Shown in pieces: positions 7,579-13,052 of a stretch of DNA of 24,833 nt (the first letter of the stretch is position 1; each line of letters begins with the position of its first letter). A program made the translations under genes and the position numbers. The notes beneath the pieces are model-generated. The model had not been told where the DNA came from. It worked only from the letters and a program-made list of their open reading frames with translations, and did not search any database. The stretch spans positions 1 through 24,833 of the IMG/VR virus record IMGVR_UViG_3300029787_000309; one strand, written 5' to 3'. The stretch is from a virus.

Positions 7579-8012
7579 TGGATTTAGAAAAATTACAAGA
7601 AGATATTATAAGGGAAGAAGGAGGGTTATTATTAGAACCTTACCAAGACCACCTTGGATTTTGGACGACAGGTGCAGGGCATTTGATTCGAGATAATGAA
7701 AAAGATGAATTAATGAATCCAATAACAGAACAAAGAGCTAAAGAATTATTTATTTTTGATTTGGATAATTCTATAGAAGATGCTGAAAAATTTTGTGAGG
7801 GTATGAACATTGACGAAAATGTTAGAGAATGTGTAACACATATGGCTTTTCAATTAGGTTTACCAAAATTAAATCAATTTAAAAAATTTAAAAAAGCATT
7901 AGAAAATAATGATATTGCGGAAGCTATGGCACAAATGAAGGATAGCAAAGCATATAGGCAGACAACGAATCGTTGGGATAGATTAATAGAAAAAATGGGG
8001 AAAAGTCTATGA
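7575..8012 (+). CDS. T4-type lysozyme/endolysin (GH24)
   Basis: A 145-residue muramidase that would cleave the peptidoglycan sugar backbone at lysis. The catalytic region EEGGLLLEPYQDHLGFWTTG (14-33) aligns with the T4 lysozyme triad E11/D20/T26: E15 (or E14), D25 and T31, followed by GAGH (33-36). The Glu-to-Asp spacing is one residue longer than in T4 lysozyme. Later helices (LGLPKLNQFKKFKKALENND and AYRQTTNRWDRLIEKM) match the family C-terminus, and the length is close to T4 lysozyme (164 aa). No signal peptide or SAR segment is seen, so it depends on a holin. The start overlaps the preceding TGA (ATGATGA region), with GGGGTGA as ribosome-binding site. Confidence 0.9.
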   Translation: MMDLEKLQEDIIREEGGLLLEPYQDHLGFWTTGAGHLIRDNEKDELMNPITEQRAKELFIFDLDNSIEDAEKFCEGMNIDENVRECVTHMAFQLGLPKLNQFKKFKKALENNDIAEAMAQMKDSKAYRQTTNRWDRLIEKMGKSL

Positions 8013-8386
8013 TAGCTAGTTTATTACCAGTTGCATCTAAATTATTAGGTAAATTTATTGAGGATAAGGACACTAAAAATAAACTTGCTCATGAAATAGC
8101 GACAATGGCAGAAAAACACGCACAGCAGATAGCATTGGAGCAAATAAAGGTAAATCAAGAAGAAGCAAAAGGTAATTGGTTTCAAAGTTCCTGGAGACCC
8201 CTTATTGGTTGGATTTGTGGGCTATCTCTTGCTATCAATTATATGGTTTCGCCAATATTAGCAGGGTTTGGAATTATAATACCACAAGCGGATATGTCGG
8301 TTATGATGCCTTTATTATTTGGTATGCTTGGCATATCTGGTATGAGAAGTTTTGATAAATATAAAAAAACGGACACAAAAAAATGA
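8009..8386 (+). CDS. GTA-type 3TM holin
   Basis: A 125-residue membrane protein of the GTA_holin_3TM family (PF11351). The diagnostic segment is SWRPLIGWICGLSLAINYMV (about 60-79), beginning the first of two strong hydrophobic spans; the second is MMPLLFGMLGISGM near residue 100-113. The N-terminal LLPVASKLLGKFIEDKD could form a third, amphipathic one. The tail is charged (KYKKTDTKK). It follows the endolysin with an ATGA overlap, so endolysin and holin are coupled. This is the most likely pore former releasing the cytoplasmic lysozyme. Confidence 0.88.
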   Translation: MIASLLPVASKLLGKFIEDKDTKNKLAHEIATMAEKHAQQIALEQIKVNQEEAKGNWFQSSWRPLIGWICGLSLAINYMVSPILAGFGIIIPQADMSVMMPLLFGMLGISGMRSFDKYKKTDTKK

Positions 8387-8556
8387 CAAAATTTTATATG
8401 AAATTATATGAGTTCTTAAATAGTATAGCTAATTATTTTTGGAAAAAAGCATTGCAACCTAAAAAAGAAAGGGGTTATCATGGCACTAACACAGAAACAA
8501 AAAAAGTTACCAAAGGGGCTTCAAGAAGCAATTCTAAAAAGTCAAAAAAAAGGTAA
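8383..8556 (+). CDS. Small basic protein, function unknown
   Basis: A 57-residue open frame starting at an ATG that overlaps the holin TGA (ATGA). An aromatic amphipathic N-terminal helix (FYMKLYEFLNSIANYFWKK) is followed by a Lys/Ser/Arg-rich disordered tail (ending SNSKKSKKR). Its last third is overlapped in another frame by the next tiny gene, which has its own strong ribosome-binding site, so the 3' end of this gene is under double coding constraint if both are real. A membrane-surface peptide is possible. No family recognised. Confidence 0.5.
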   Translation: MTKFYMKLYEFLNSIANYFWKKALQPKKERGYHGTNTETKKVTKGASRSNSKKSKKR

Positions 8557-8581
8557 AAAGAAAAAGAAGGGAAAAAAATAA
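8480..8581 (+). CDS. Tiny lysine-rich protein
   Basis: A 33-residue open frame (MALTQKQKKLPKGLQEAILK then lysine-rich to the end) with a strong AAAGGGG ribosome-binding site just upstream of its ATG. About half of its residues are lysine. It lies inside the end of the previous gene in another frame, and its TAA shares an A with the ATG of the next gene. Similar tiny Lys-rich proteins beginning MALT.(K/R)Q. are common in marine phage genomes; function unknown, nucleic-acid binding plausible. Confidence 0.6.
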   Translation: MALTQKQKKLPKGLQEAILKSQKKGKKKKKGKK

Positions 8582-8670
8582 TGCCATATCATACAGGAAA
8601 AGGTTCACATTCTAAGGGAATGAAGAAAAAGAAAAAAAATAAAAGAATGAAAATGAAGAAAAAAAAGTAA
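8581..8670 (+). CDS. Tiny lysine-rich protein (MPYH type)
   Basis: A 29-residue frame starting MPYHTGKGSHSKGMKKKKK and consisting almost entirely of Lys, Met, Gly and His. The MPYxxGK...K start is one I associate with small proteins of marine phages. It starts on the A of the previous TAA and stops directly before the next ATG, so four tiny genes are read as a coupled string. Function unknown; strong positive charge suggests binding to DNA or RNA. Confidence 0.6.
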   Translation: MPYHTGKGSHSKGMKKKKKNKRMKMKKKK

Positions 8671-8853
8671 ATGGTTTTAGTAAAATCTATTAAAAAGTTT
8701 ACTTCAAAGCTAAATAAAACCCAACAAAAGGCTATGAATAGACATGCTAGGCATCATTCATTAAAGCATATGAAACAAATGGCGAAAGATTTAGAAGATG
8801 GAAGAACTTTTGGACAATCTCATAAAAGAGCTATGGCGAAGGTTGGCAGATGA
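8671..8853 (+). CDS. Small basic helical protein conserved-type in marine phages
   Basis: A 60-residue protein. The pattern LNKTQQKAMNRHARHHSLKH (about 13-32), then MKQMAKDLEDGRTFGQSHKRAMAKVGR, reads as two amphipathic basic helices and ends in A..KVGR; I recall similar LT..Q...M.RH..HH...HM proteins from cyanophages and other marine phages, with no known function. The five His and many Lys/Arg residues suggest a nucleic-acid or metal interaction. It overlaps the next gene start (ATGATTG region). Confidence 0.65.
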   Translation: MVLVKSIKKFTSKLNKTQQKAMNRHARHHSLKHMKQMAKDLEDGRTFGQSHKRAMAKVGR

Positions 8854-9005
8854 TTGGTTTTACAACAACTGCTACTATTAGTGAATTAATAGACAAACGA
8901 CCTATGAGAAGAAGAAAGAGTAAGACAAAAAAGAACAGAATGCCCTTTAAGGGCAGTTTAAGGGCGGTACAGAAACTTTTGCCCACTAGAAGGATAAAGT
9001 ACTAG
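8850..9005 (+). CDS. Small arginine/lysine-rich protein, function unknown
   Basis: A 51-residue frame overlapping the previous stop by four bases (ATGA). A short N-terminal segment (MIGFTTTATISELIDKRP) is followed by RRRKSKTKKNR and a C-terminal FKGSLRAVQKLLPTRRIKY. It is the last forward gene before the single reverse-strand gene and is separated from that gene's end by eight bases. No family recognised; counted as real because it is coupled to the previous gene and has the same composition as its neighbours. Confidence 0.5.
   Translation: MIGFTTTATISELIDKRPMRRRKSKTKKNRMPFKGSLRAVQKLLPTRRIKY
8941..8955. repeat. 15-bp perfect palindrome
   Basis: TGCCCTTTAAGGGCA is a perfect inverted repeat of 7-bp arms around a central T; TTTAAGGGC recurs at 8957-8965. 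It lies inside the last forward late gene, just before the convergent junction. With no loop it is a poor RNA hairpin, although pairing of GCCC with the second GGGC copy could form one. It may be a protein site, part of the end-of-operon signal, or chance. Confidence 0.3.
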
Positions 9006-9013
9006 GCTAATCC

Positions 9014-9385
9014 TCAACACCTCACGGGAATGTTTTTATGGATTATTTGTTTTATTTGATCCAGGCATTCAGTTAAACCCCCCTTGACTACAAAATGGGG
9101 TGTACCAAGTGCTTTTGATTGTACCGCCCACAACTTTTGATTATTGGACAATTTGCCCTTTTCGTTTTTAAGTTCAATATATAATAATTTCCCTGGAAAA
9201 TACTCAATTATAATATCTGGACAGCCAGGTTTTAAACCCATTCTTTTCATTTTAGCATGATAGGAAATAGACCTTTTACCTTCATTGGCAACATGGAAAT
9301 GTCTAAAATAATAAGTATTAGCTAAATAATTTAAATATTCATTACAAGCAATCTGAATTTCTGATTCTTTCGTCACAGGGGGCAT
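9014..9385 (-). CDS. VRR-NUC domain nuclease
   Basis: A 123-residue protein of the VRR-NUC family (PF08774), a PD-(D/E)XK-type endonuclease fold used in phages for replication, repair or host DNA attack, often as a stand-alone Holliday-junction or flap nuclease. Catalytic motif: G54-C-P56-D57, then E71-L-K73, followed by S80-N-N-Q83; the N-terminal ESEIQIACNEYL (about 7-18) is the usual first helix. It is the only reverse-strand gene in the window, converges with the late operon and diverges from the early region. The reverse-strand site AGGTGA lies close to the ATG. Confidence 0.88.
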   Translation of the reverse strand: MPPVTKESEIQIACNEYLNYLANTYYFRHFHVANEGKRSISYHAKMKRMGLKPGCPDIIIEYFPGKLLYIELKNEKGKLSNNQKLWAVQSKALGTPHFVVKGGLTECLDQIKQIIHKNIPVRC

Positions 9386-9436
9386 AGTTCACCTAAGATA
9401 AATTATTACCCCCCATGTTAAGAAGATCACAATTTG

Positions 9437-9517
9437 GAGATCGAGATCAAAAGAAAGATAACAAAAAAATCTTTATTTATCAATACAATAAAAAAAAATA
9501 AAAAAAAATTAAAAAAA
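9437..9517 (+). promoter_or_regulatory. A-rich tract and orphan GGAGATC in the divergent intergenic region
   Basis: The space between the divergent nuclease gene and the first early gene holds a copy of the early-region ribosome-binding motif (GGAGATC, 9437-9443) with no start codon in range. About 20 bases further begins an extremely A-rich run (about 9464-9516, long A tracts broken by short T/C). The A tract ends directly upstream of the -35-like box of the next feature, the position of an UP element or intrinsically bent DNA. The orphan motif may be the remnant of a lost gene. Confidence 0.4.
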
Positions 9518-9519
9518 TG

Positions 9520-9553
9520 CTTTACCTTAAAAACCTAGCCTGTATGCTAGGTT
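9520..9553 (+). promoter_or_regulatory. Promoter/palindrome unit 1 (AACCTAGC hairpin)
   Basis: A -35-like TTTACC (9521-9526) and -10-like TATGCT (9543-9548) are separated by 16 bp. Overlapping them is an 8-bp perfect inverted repeat, AACCTAGC (9532-9539) and GCTAGGTT (9546-9553), around a 6-base centre. The same arrangement, box for box, recurs at 10401. A start near 9555 would leave a leader of about 25 bases with GGAGATC (9570-9576) before the ATG at 9580. The palindrome could be an operator over the -10 region, or an RNA hairpin if transcription starts upstream. Confidence 0.55.
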
Positions 9554-9579
9554 ATATAAACAAATCAATGGAGATCGAA

Positions 9580-9804
9580 ATGCAATTTAATATTAACGGT
9601 GTTATCAAATTTCAAAATGAAAAAGATTTTATTTCTTATTGTGAAAACAAGGGTTTTAAATATCTTGGCAAAGAAATGGGAACACATCTAAGAGAAGAGT
9701 TATTTCTTAAGCCTAAATTTTCAGAATTAAGTGGACCTTGTTTTGATGGCGAAAATTCAATTCGTTATGAAACATGGGATATTCAAGAAGTTTTATCAAG
9801 ATAA
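9580..9804 (+). CDS. Small early protein, function unknown
   Basis: A 74-residue protein starting MQFNINGVIKFQNEKDF. The ATG at 9580 is chosen because GGAGATC lies at 9570-9576. An in-frame ATG at 9517 would place the promoter palindrome inside the coding region and is rejected. The N-terminus suggests a beta hairpin (FNINGVIKFQN) and a helix; the C-terminus is acidic and aromatic (YETWDIQEVLSR). It is the first gene after the putative early promoter, a position typical of host-takeover proteins. No family recognised. Confidence 0.6.
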   Translation: MQFNINGVIKFQNEKDFISYCENKGFKYLGKEMGTHLREELFLKPKFSELSGPCFDGENSIRYETWDIQEVLSR

Positions 9805-9824
9805 TAAAAATGGAGATCAAGAAA

Positions 9825-10088
9825 ATGTTTTATAATGAAGTTACAAAAAAGCCTTATACTGGAAAGAATGTTGAGATATTAGCTTCTACTGGTTTAAAGG
9901 GTGGTTTTATGACATTCAAGCAAGCTTTATCGCTTGGATATTCTATACCGAAGGGTACTAAGACAGTTGCTAAATTGACAAGACCAATGATGGAAACTGT
10001 TGAAGACAAAAACGGTAAAGAAGAAGTTATGAGGTCTGGAAGAACTTTCCACGTATTTCATACTTCACAACTAGAGCAGAGTGCTTAA
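9825..10088 (+). CDS. Stand-alone ArdC-type N-terminal domain protein (antirestriction-like)
   Basis: An 87-residue protein corresponding to the ArdC N-terminal ssDNA-binding domain (PF08401). The matching pattern is PYTGKN (10-15), G-FMTFKQALSLG (about 27-38), IPKGTK (41-46) and FHVFHTSQ (75-82), compared with the family's PY.G.N / W.T..Q...G..V.KG...  / VFN..Q. The C-terminal metalloprotease part of full ArdC/TraC proteins is absent. ArdC-type proteins bind single-stranded DNA and protect entering DNA from restriction. The ATG at 9825 is chosen because GGAGATC lies at 9812-9818; longer readings are unsupported. A terminator overlaps its stop codon. Confidence 0.72.
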   Translation: MFYNEVTKKPYTGKNVEILASTGLKGGFMTFKQALSLGYSIPKGTKTVAKLTRPMMETVEDKNGKEEVMRSGRTFHVFHTSQLEQSA

Positions 10089-10105
10089 CGGCACTCTTTT
10101 TTTTT
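10078..10105 (+). terminator. Rho-independent terminator overlapping the ArdC-like stop
   Basis: AGAGTGC (10078-10084), loop TTAACG and GCACTCT (10091-10097) form a perfect stem followed by a run of T (10097-10105). The 5' arm contains the last codons and the loop contains the TAA of the ArdC-like gene. It closes a two-gene unit running from promoter unit 1. Confidence 0.85.
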
Positions 10106-10132
10106 AATAATAATAATAATAAGGAAAATAAA

Positions 10133-10396
10133 ATGAAATATATGTTTGAAAAAAAAATAAATGAAGTATGGACAAAATGGCTTAGAACAGAGTCATATTT
10201 TGGTCAATTTAAATTTGATGTTCACGAATGGTACTTTGATAGACCCCATACTCAAGATTATTCTATTGAAAGTTTTCTAATGAATTTTGAAGACCAGCTT
10301 GACGAAAGACAAAGAAATTTTGCAAATCATATGTTGCAAGTAATGGTTGAAATACAAAACCATGAGCATATTGGTAAAACTTTATTGAAAAAATAA
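10133..10396 (+). CDS. Hypothetical early protein
   Basis: An 87-residue, charged, aromatic protein (MKYMFEKKINEVWTKW; YFGQFKFDVHEWYFDRPH; C-terminal helix with FANHMLQVMVEIQN). The start has AAGGAAA at good spacing and follows an (AAT)n run after the terminator; no separate promoter is obvious, so it may be expressed by read-through. No family recognised. It is followed by promoter/palindrome unit 2. Confidence 0.65.
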   Translation: MKYMFEKKINEVWTKWLRTESYFGQFKFDVHEWYFDRPHTQDYSIESFLMNFEDQLDERQRNFANHMLQVMVEIQNHEHIGKTLLKK

Positions 10397-10400
10397 ATAA

Positions 10401-10436
10401 CTTTACTTTATGAACCTAGCATTTATGCTAGGTTTA
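10401..10436 (+). promoter_or_regulatory. Promoter/palindrome unit 2 (AACCTAGC hairpin)
   Basis: The -35-like TTTACT (10402-10407) and -10-like TATGCT (10424-10429) are 16 bp apart, with AACCTAGC (10413-10420) and GCTAGGTT (10427-10434) around ATTTAT. The distance from the CTTTAC box to the palindrome is 12 bases, identical to unit 1, while the loop and flanks differ. The stem can extend by a G-T and a T-A pair. An (AAT)n leader and GGAGATC (10461-10467) follow before the ATG at 10471. Conservation of boxes and arms with drift between them argues for function. Confidence 0.58.
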
Positions 10437-10470
10437 TAGACTTAATAATAATAATAATTTGGAGATCAAA

Positions 10471-10710
10471 ATGCAAAACTTACTAAGTTCACAACAATAC
10501 GAAAATTACCTCAAGAATTATATTCATAGATATATTGTAACTACCTTCAAAGGCAGAGGAAGGTACGATAAAGAATATTTTGAAAATATGGAATGTGCAA
10601 AAAAGTTCAAAGACTTTCAAATCAATATGGGCGAAAGAGCAGTTGTCTATGGTATTTCAAAGCCCCCTCATACAGTCCTGGAAGTTAATGTATTGATGGA
10701 GAATCTATAA
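10471..10710 (+). CDS. Hypothetical early protein
   Basis: A 79-residue basic protein (MQNLLSSQQYENYLKNYIHR; TTFKGRGRYDKEYF; C-terminal VLEVNVLMENL). The ATG at 10471 is set by GGAGATC at 10461-10467. The centre has a small basic GRGR loop that could touch nucleic acid. It is the first gene after promoter unit 2 and shares an A between its TAA and the next ATG. No family recognised. Confidence 0.62.
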   Translation: MQNLLSSQQYENYLKNYIHRYIVTTFKGRGRYDKEYFENMECAKKFKDFQINMGERAVVYGISKPPHTVLEVNVLMENL

Positions 10711-10883
10711 TGGAAAATAGATATAAGGAATTAGACCTTACTCATAAATTGAATATTAATAGTTTTATTAATCAAATAGCATCACATCAAGGCAGTTATG
10801 AAATGGACAAAGCGATTATGATTGCAATACATGATGCTATGGAAAAAGTTTATTATAGTTATACAAACGGAGATTCAAAATGA
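10710..10883 (+). CDS. Small hypothetical early protein
   Basis: A 57-residue frame beginning MENRYKELDLTHKLNINSF on the A of the preceding stop and overlapping the next gene by ATGA. It is predicted helical (FINQIASHQGSYEMDKAIMI then AIHDAMEKVYYSY). Coupling on both sides supports it as real. No family recognised. Confidence 0.55.
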   Translation: MENRYKELDLTHKLNINSFINQIASHQGSYEMDKAIMIAIHDAMEKVYYSYTNGDSK

Positions 10884-11152
10884 TTGAAGAACCTAAAAAA
10901 ATCGGAAATACAGAACTCTACACAGTTAGGGTTCTGAATATGTCAGTTGCTAAATATTATGGAGTTACAAAAGAGTATACTGAAATTGTTGTTCAAGCAC
11001 GAGAATTGAATAAAAAAGAATTAGCAAAGAATAAAGAAAAAGCTGAATTAAATCTTTATTATGGAGTTAGATACCTTCTTAATAAATTAGTTTTAAGAAA
11101 GTTAGAAGATGAATTAGATAAAGAAATAGAAAAATTAAAAGGGGTTAAATAA
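10880..11152 (+). CDS. Hypothetical early protein with helical C-terminus
   Basis: A 90-residue protein. The N-terminal half looks like a small beta sheet (TELYTVRVLNMSVAKYYGV then TEIVVQARELN); the C-terminal half is a long charged helix (LVLRKLEDELDKEIEKLKG). GGAGATT precedes the ATG. Here the codon upstream in frame is ACG, not ATG or TTG, which supports reading the motif as a ribosome-binding site. No family recognised. Confidence 0.62.
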   Translation: MIEEPKKIGNTELYTVRVLNMSVAKYYGVTKEYTEIVVQARELNKKELAKNKEKAELNLYYGVRYLLNKLVLRKLEDELDKEIEKLKGVK

Positions 11153-11244
11153 TGATTAATTTTTTAAAAAACTATGGTGTTTATCTTTTAGAGTTTTTGG
11201 TTTTTGGAACAATCGGATTTTGTTTATTTATGTTTATTTTATAG
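11152..11244 (+). CDS. 30-residue single-span membrane peptide
   Basis: A tiny frame (MINFLKNYGVYLLEFLVFGT...) that is almost one hydrophobic helix after a short basic start. It begins on the A of the preceding TAA, and AAGGGG lies about eight bases upstream. Tiny membrane proteins in phage early regions can block host functions or superinfection, but nothing here shows that. Real because of coupling and a good ribosome-binding site; function unknown. Confidence 0.5.
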   Translation: MINFLKNYGVYLLEFLVFGTIGFCLFMFIL

Positions 11245-11247
11245 ACT

Positions 11248-11271
11248 AATCCTAAATAATAATATAGGTTT
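11248..11271 (+). promoter_or_regulatory. Imperfect AATCCTA/TAGGTTT hairpin before the lipoprotein gene
   Basis: AATCCTA (11248-11254) and TAGGTTT (11265-11271) pair with one mismatch around an AT-only loop. It is flanked upstream by TTTATAGACTAAT, which closely resembles TTTATAGACTTAAT just after promoter unit 2, and downstream by GGAGATC. It could be a decayed third copy of the promoter/palindrome unit. Confidence 0.35.
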
Positions 11272-11291
11272 AAGAAGATTTGGAGATCGCA

Positions 11292-11612
11292 ATGAAACAA
11301 TCAATAATAATAAAAAGTTTCCTAATATTATCAATCCTGGGTGCTGTGAGTTCATGCTCAACTATGCCTATTGTTGATAGTAGAGGAAAATCATCGGCAA
11401 ATATTAAAGGCGATATGAACCGATTCCATGATGATTATTATACCTGTAAAAGCTTAGTTGAAGATCAAACTAATACTGGGTGGGAAATAGGAAAAAATAT
11501 TTATAATAATCTAAGGTGGAAAGTACTTTGGCTTAGTCCTAAACTAAATACCAGAAAAGACTTTATTAATAGGTGTTTAGAAGGTCGTGGCTATAATGTA
11601 ATTAATAAATAA
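11292..11612 (+). CDS. Phage-encoded lipoprotein
   Basis: A 106-residue protein with a lipoprotein signal peptide: basic start MKQSIIIK, hydrophobic SFLILSILGA, lipobox V-S-S-C with the acylated Cys at 22. The mature part has two more cysteines (YYTCKSL and INRCLEGRGYNVI); the C-terminal RCL..RGY.V pattern occurs in small bacterial and phage lipoproteins. The ATG at 11292 is set by GGAGATC at 11282-11288; the longer reading would put extra residues before the signal. It should be anchored in the periplasmic or outer membrane leaflet. Candidates are superinfection exclusion (compare T5 Llp) or an Rz1-like role; the early position favours the first. Function is inference. Confidence 0.75.
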   Translation: MKQSIIIKSFLILSILGAVSSCSTMPIVDSRGKSSANIKGDMNRFHDDYYTCKSLVEDQTNTGWEIGKNIYNNLRWKVLWLSPKLNTRKDFINRCLEGRGYNVINK

Positions 11613-11625
11613 TAAAGGAAATAAT

Positions 11626-12093
11626 ATGGCTAATATAATAGATAAAATATACGATAATACTAAAGATGGAGTACCTAATTATTCTATTGATTTAATTGAT
11701 GGCACTAGATTGTATTTTAGAGGGGTTAGCATGAACCCATTACCCTCTCATGGTGATGCTATCAATTATACAGTTATCAACACTAAGACCTCTGCAAATG
11801 GCAATCAATACACTAATATAAAAGATGTATCAGTAGCTTATAATCCAGATGGACAAAATGATGCACCTAGTAATAATGCACCTCAAAGTTTAGGGAATGT
11901 TGTTAGTAATGTTGCACCAACACCACCACCACAAAATAATGGTTTTAGTAAAAGCGATAGTCAATCGCTGATGATTTTTGTCACAGGAATAGTAGGAAGG
12001 TCAATGCAATCAGGACATTTTTCAATAAACGATATTGAGCAACTTACTAAAAACGCAGTAAGGGCATTTGATGAAAACCTTAAAAAATTATAA
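11626..12093 (+). CDS. Putative OB-like N-domain protein with Pro-rich linker
   Basis: A 155-residue protein of three parts. Residues 1-70 are beta-rich (YSIDLIDGTRLYFRGVSM, then INYTVINTKTSANGNQYTNI), reminiscent of a small OB or SH3-like barrel. Residues about 71-107 form an Asn/Pro/Ser linker (APTPPPQNNG). Residues 108-155 form two helices (SQSLMIFVTGIVGRSMQSGH; INDIEQLTKNAVRAFDENL). This layout, next to nuclease genes, suggests a DNA-binding or single-strand-binding-like protein, but I recognise no specific family. The ribosome-binding site is AAGGA. Its end overlaps the HNH gene by 23 bases. Confidence 0.6.
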   Translation: MANIIDKIYDNTKDGVPNYSIDLIDGTRLYFRGVSMNPLPSHGDAINYTVINTKTSANGNQYTNIKDVSVAYNPDGQNDAPSNNAPQSLGNVVSNVAPTPPPQNNGFSKSDSQSLMIFVTGIVGRSMQSGHFSINDIEQLTKNAVRAFDENLKKL

Positions 12094-12451
12094 AAAGCTT
12101 TTTGCCGACTTTTGGGGATATCACGAAAATGATATTCCTAATTGTTGGAATTGTAATAAGGCTCAAGCAGTTGATATTCACCATATAATACCGAAGGGCA
12201 TGGGCGGAGTTAAAAATAATAGATTGAATAGGATAGACAATTTATTTCCACTTTGCAGAGTATGTCATAATAAAGCTCATTCAAATAAATCATTAAATGA
12301 AGATTTTAAAAAAATATTAATGGCTAAATTTAAATTGGATAGACAAGAAAAAATAGATTTTTGGATTAATTGTAGAATGTCAGTAAGTGAAGTTAAAAAA
12401 CAAATCATAAGGTTAGATGATAAATACAAGGAGTATGGCATAAATGTCTGA
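12071..12451 (+). CDS. HNH endonuclease
   Basis: A 126-residue HNH nuclease. It contains a structural zinc pair C25-x2-C28 and C62-x2-C65, the HH pair H37-H38 (in DIHHIIPKGMGG), N57 (in IDNLFPLC), and H66/H70 (CHNKAH), which together form the beta-beta-alpha-metal site. Such proteins nick or cut DNA; in phages they serve as recombination factors or homing endonucleases. Nothing shows an intron or an interrupted gene, so a recombination role with the nearby PD-(D/E)XK protein is equally possible. The ATG at 12071 is preferred to the TTG one codon earlier; AAGGG lies upstream. Confidence 0.85.
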   Translation: MKTLKNYKKLFADFWGYHENDIPNCWNCNKAQAVDIHHIIPKGMGGVKNNRLNRIDNLFPLCRVCHNKAHSNKSLNEDFKKILMAKFKLDRQEKIDFWINCRMSVSEVKKQIIRLDDKYKEYGINV

Positions 12452-12797
12452 TATTTACACAATAGAATTTGATCCTGCAAAACTTTCTTATCAACAAGAA
12501 TCCCTGGGATTAACTTTTGCTGATTTTGATACGGCAGTTGAATTGATGAAGAAAGAGGAAAAAATGATAATTGCTGAATTGACGATTTACTTTAGTAAAG
12601 AAGGCGGATACAAAAATATGACAGAATTAAATGGATTAATTTATTCTGATATAAAGTTTAGGGAGTTTTTTGATAGATACCAGAAAACCCTAAAAGAGAG
12701 GAATCAAGCCAAGATTAGGTTTGAAACCTTTAAGGCTTTCAGAGATGACCTAAGAACTAAGGTCGTTAATGAAAGGGAATTGGCAAAAAATTTTTAG
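12444..12797 (+). CDS. Hypothetical helical protein
   Basis: A 117-residue, mostly alpha-helical, charged protein (LTFADFDTAVELMKKEEKMI; FREFFDRYQKTLKERNQAKI; AFRDDLRTKVVNERELAKNF). It is likely a coiled-coil bundle. AAGGAG at 12428-12433 serves the ATG, which lies just before the stop of the HNH gene. Its place between HNH and PD-(D/E)XK genes suggests a replication or recombination accessory, but no family was recognised. Confidence 0.65.
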   Translation: MSDIYTIEFDPAKLSYQQESLGLTFADFDTAVELMKKEEKMIIAELTIYFSKEGGYKNMTELNGLIYSDIKFREFFDRYQKTLKERNQAKIRFETFKAFRDDLRTKVVNERELAKNF

Positions 12798-12809
12798 AAA
12801 GGATTCAAA

Positions 12810-13052
12810 ATGTCAAATCAAGGAATTAATTTTAAATTAACACAAAACCAACAAATATTAGATTATCTTAAAGAGGGAAAAAGTATAAACCCACTTGAGG
12901 CTTTAAATTTATTTGGGTGCTTTAGATTAAGTGCCAGGATTCATAATTTAAGGCAAGACGGACATGATATAATAAAAAGAACAATCACATCAGATCATGG
13001 CGATAAACATTTTGCTGAATATACTCTTTTAAAATTAAAGGAGAAAAAATAA
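12810..13052 (+). CDS. Helix-turn-helix protein (HTH_39-like)
   Basis: An 80-residue DNA-binding protein. Residues about 10-60 (QNQQILDYLKEGKSINPLEA, LNLFGCFRLSARIHNLRQDG, then HDII) follow the winged-helix pattern of HTH_39 (PF14090): Q...IL.YL..G..I.P.EAL..FG..RL.ARI..LR..G. The end (HFAEYTLLK) supplies the wing strand. Such small phage proteins are thought to act as transcription regulators or replication accessories. It could be the protein that reads the AACCTAGC sites, but nothing direct links them. Ribosome-binding site AAAGGA. Confidence 0.78.
   Translation: MSNQGINFKLTQNQQILDYLKEGKSINPLEALNLFGCFRLSARIHNLRQDGHDIIKRTITSDHGDKHFAEYTLLKLKEKK

Noticed and set aside
9517-9579. Upstream in-frame ATG extending the first early protein
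   Set aside because: It would place the promoter and palindrome within coding sequence, and the GGAGATC at 9570 clearly serves the ATG at 9580.
9386-9579. tRNA or structured RNA in the intergenic region
   Set aside because: No cloverleaf or conserved tRNA loops were found; the only structure is the 8-bp palindrome.
10106-10120. (AAT)n runs at about 10106-10120 and 10443-10458 as regulatory elements
   Set aside because: They are simple AT microsatellites in an AT-rich genome; only their place in leaders is notable.
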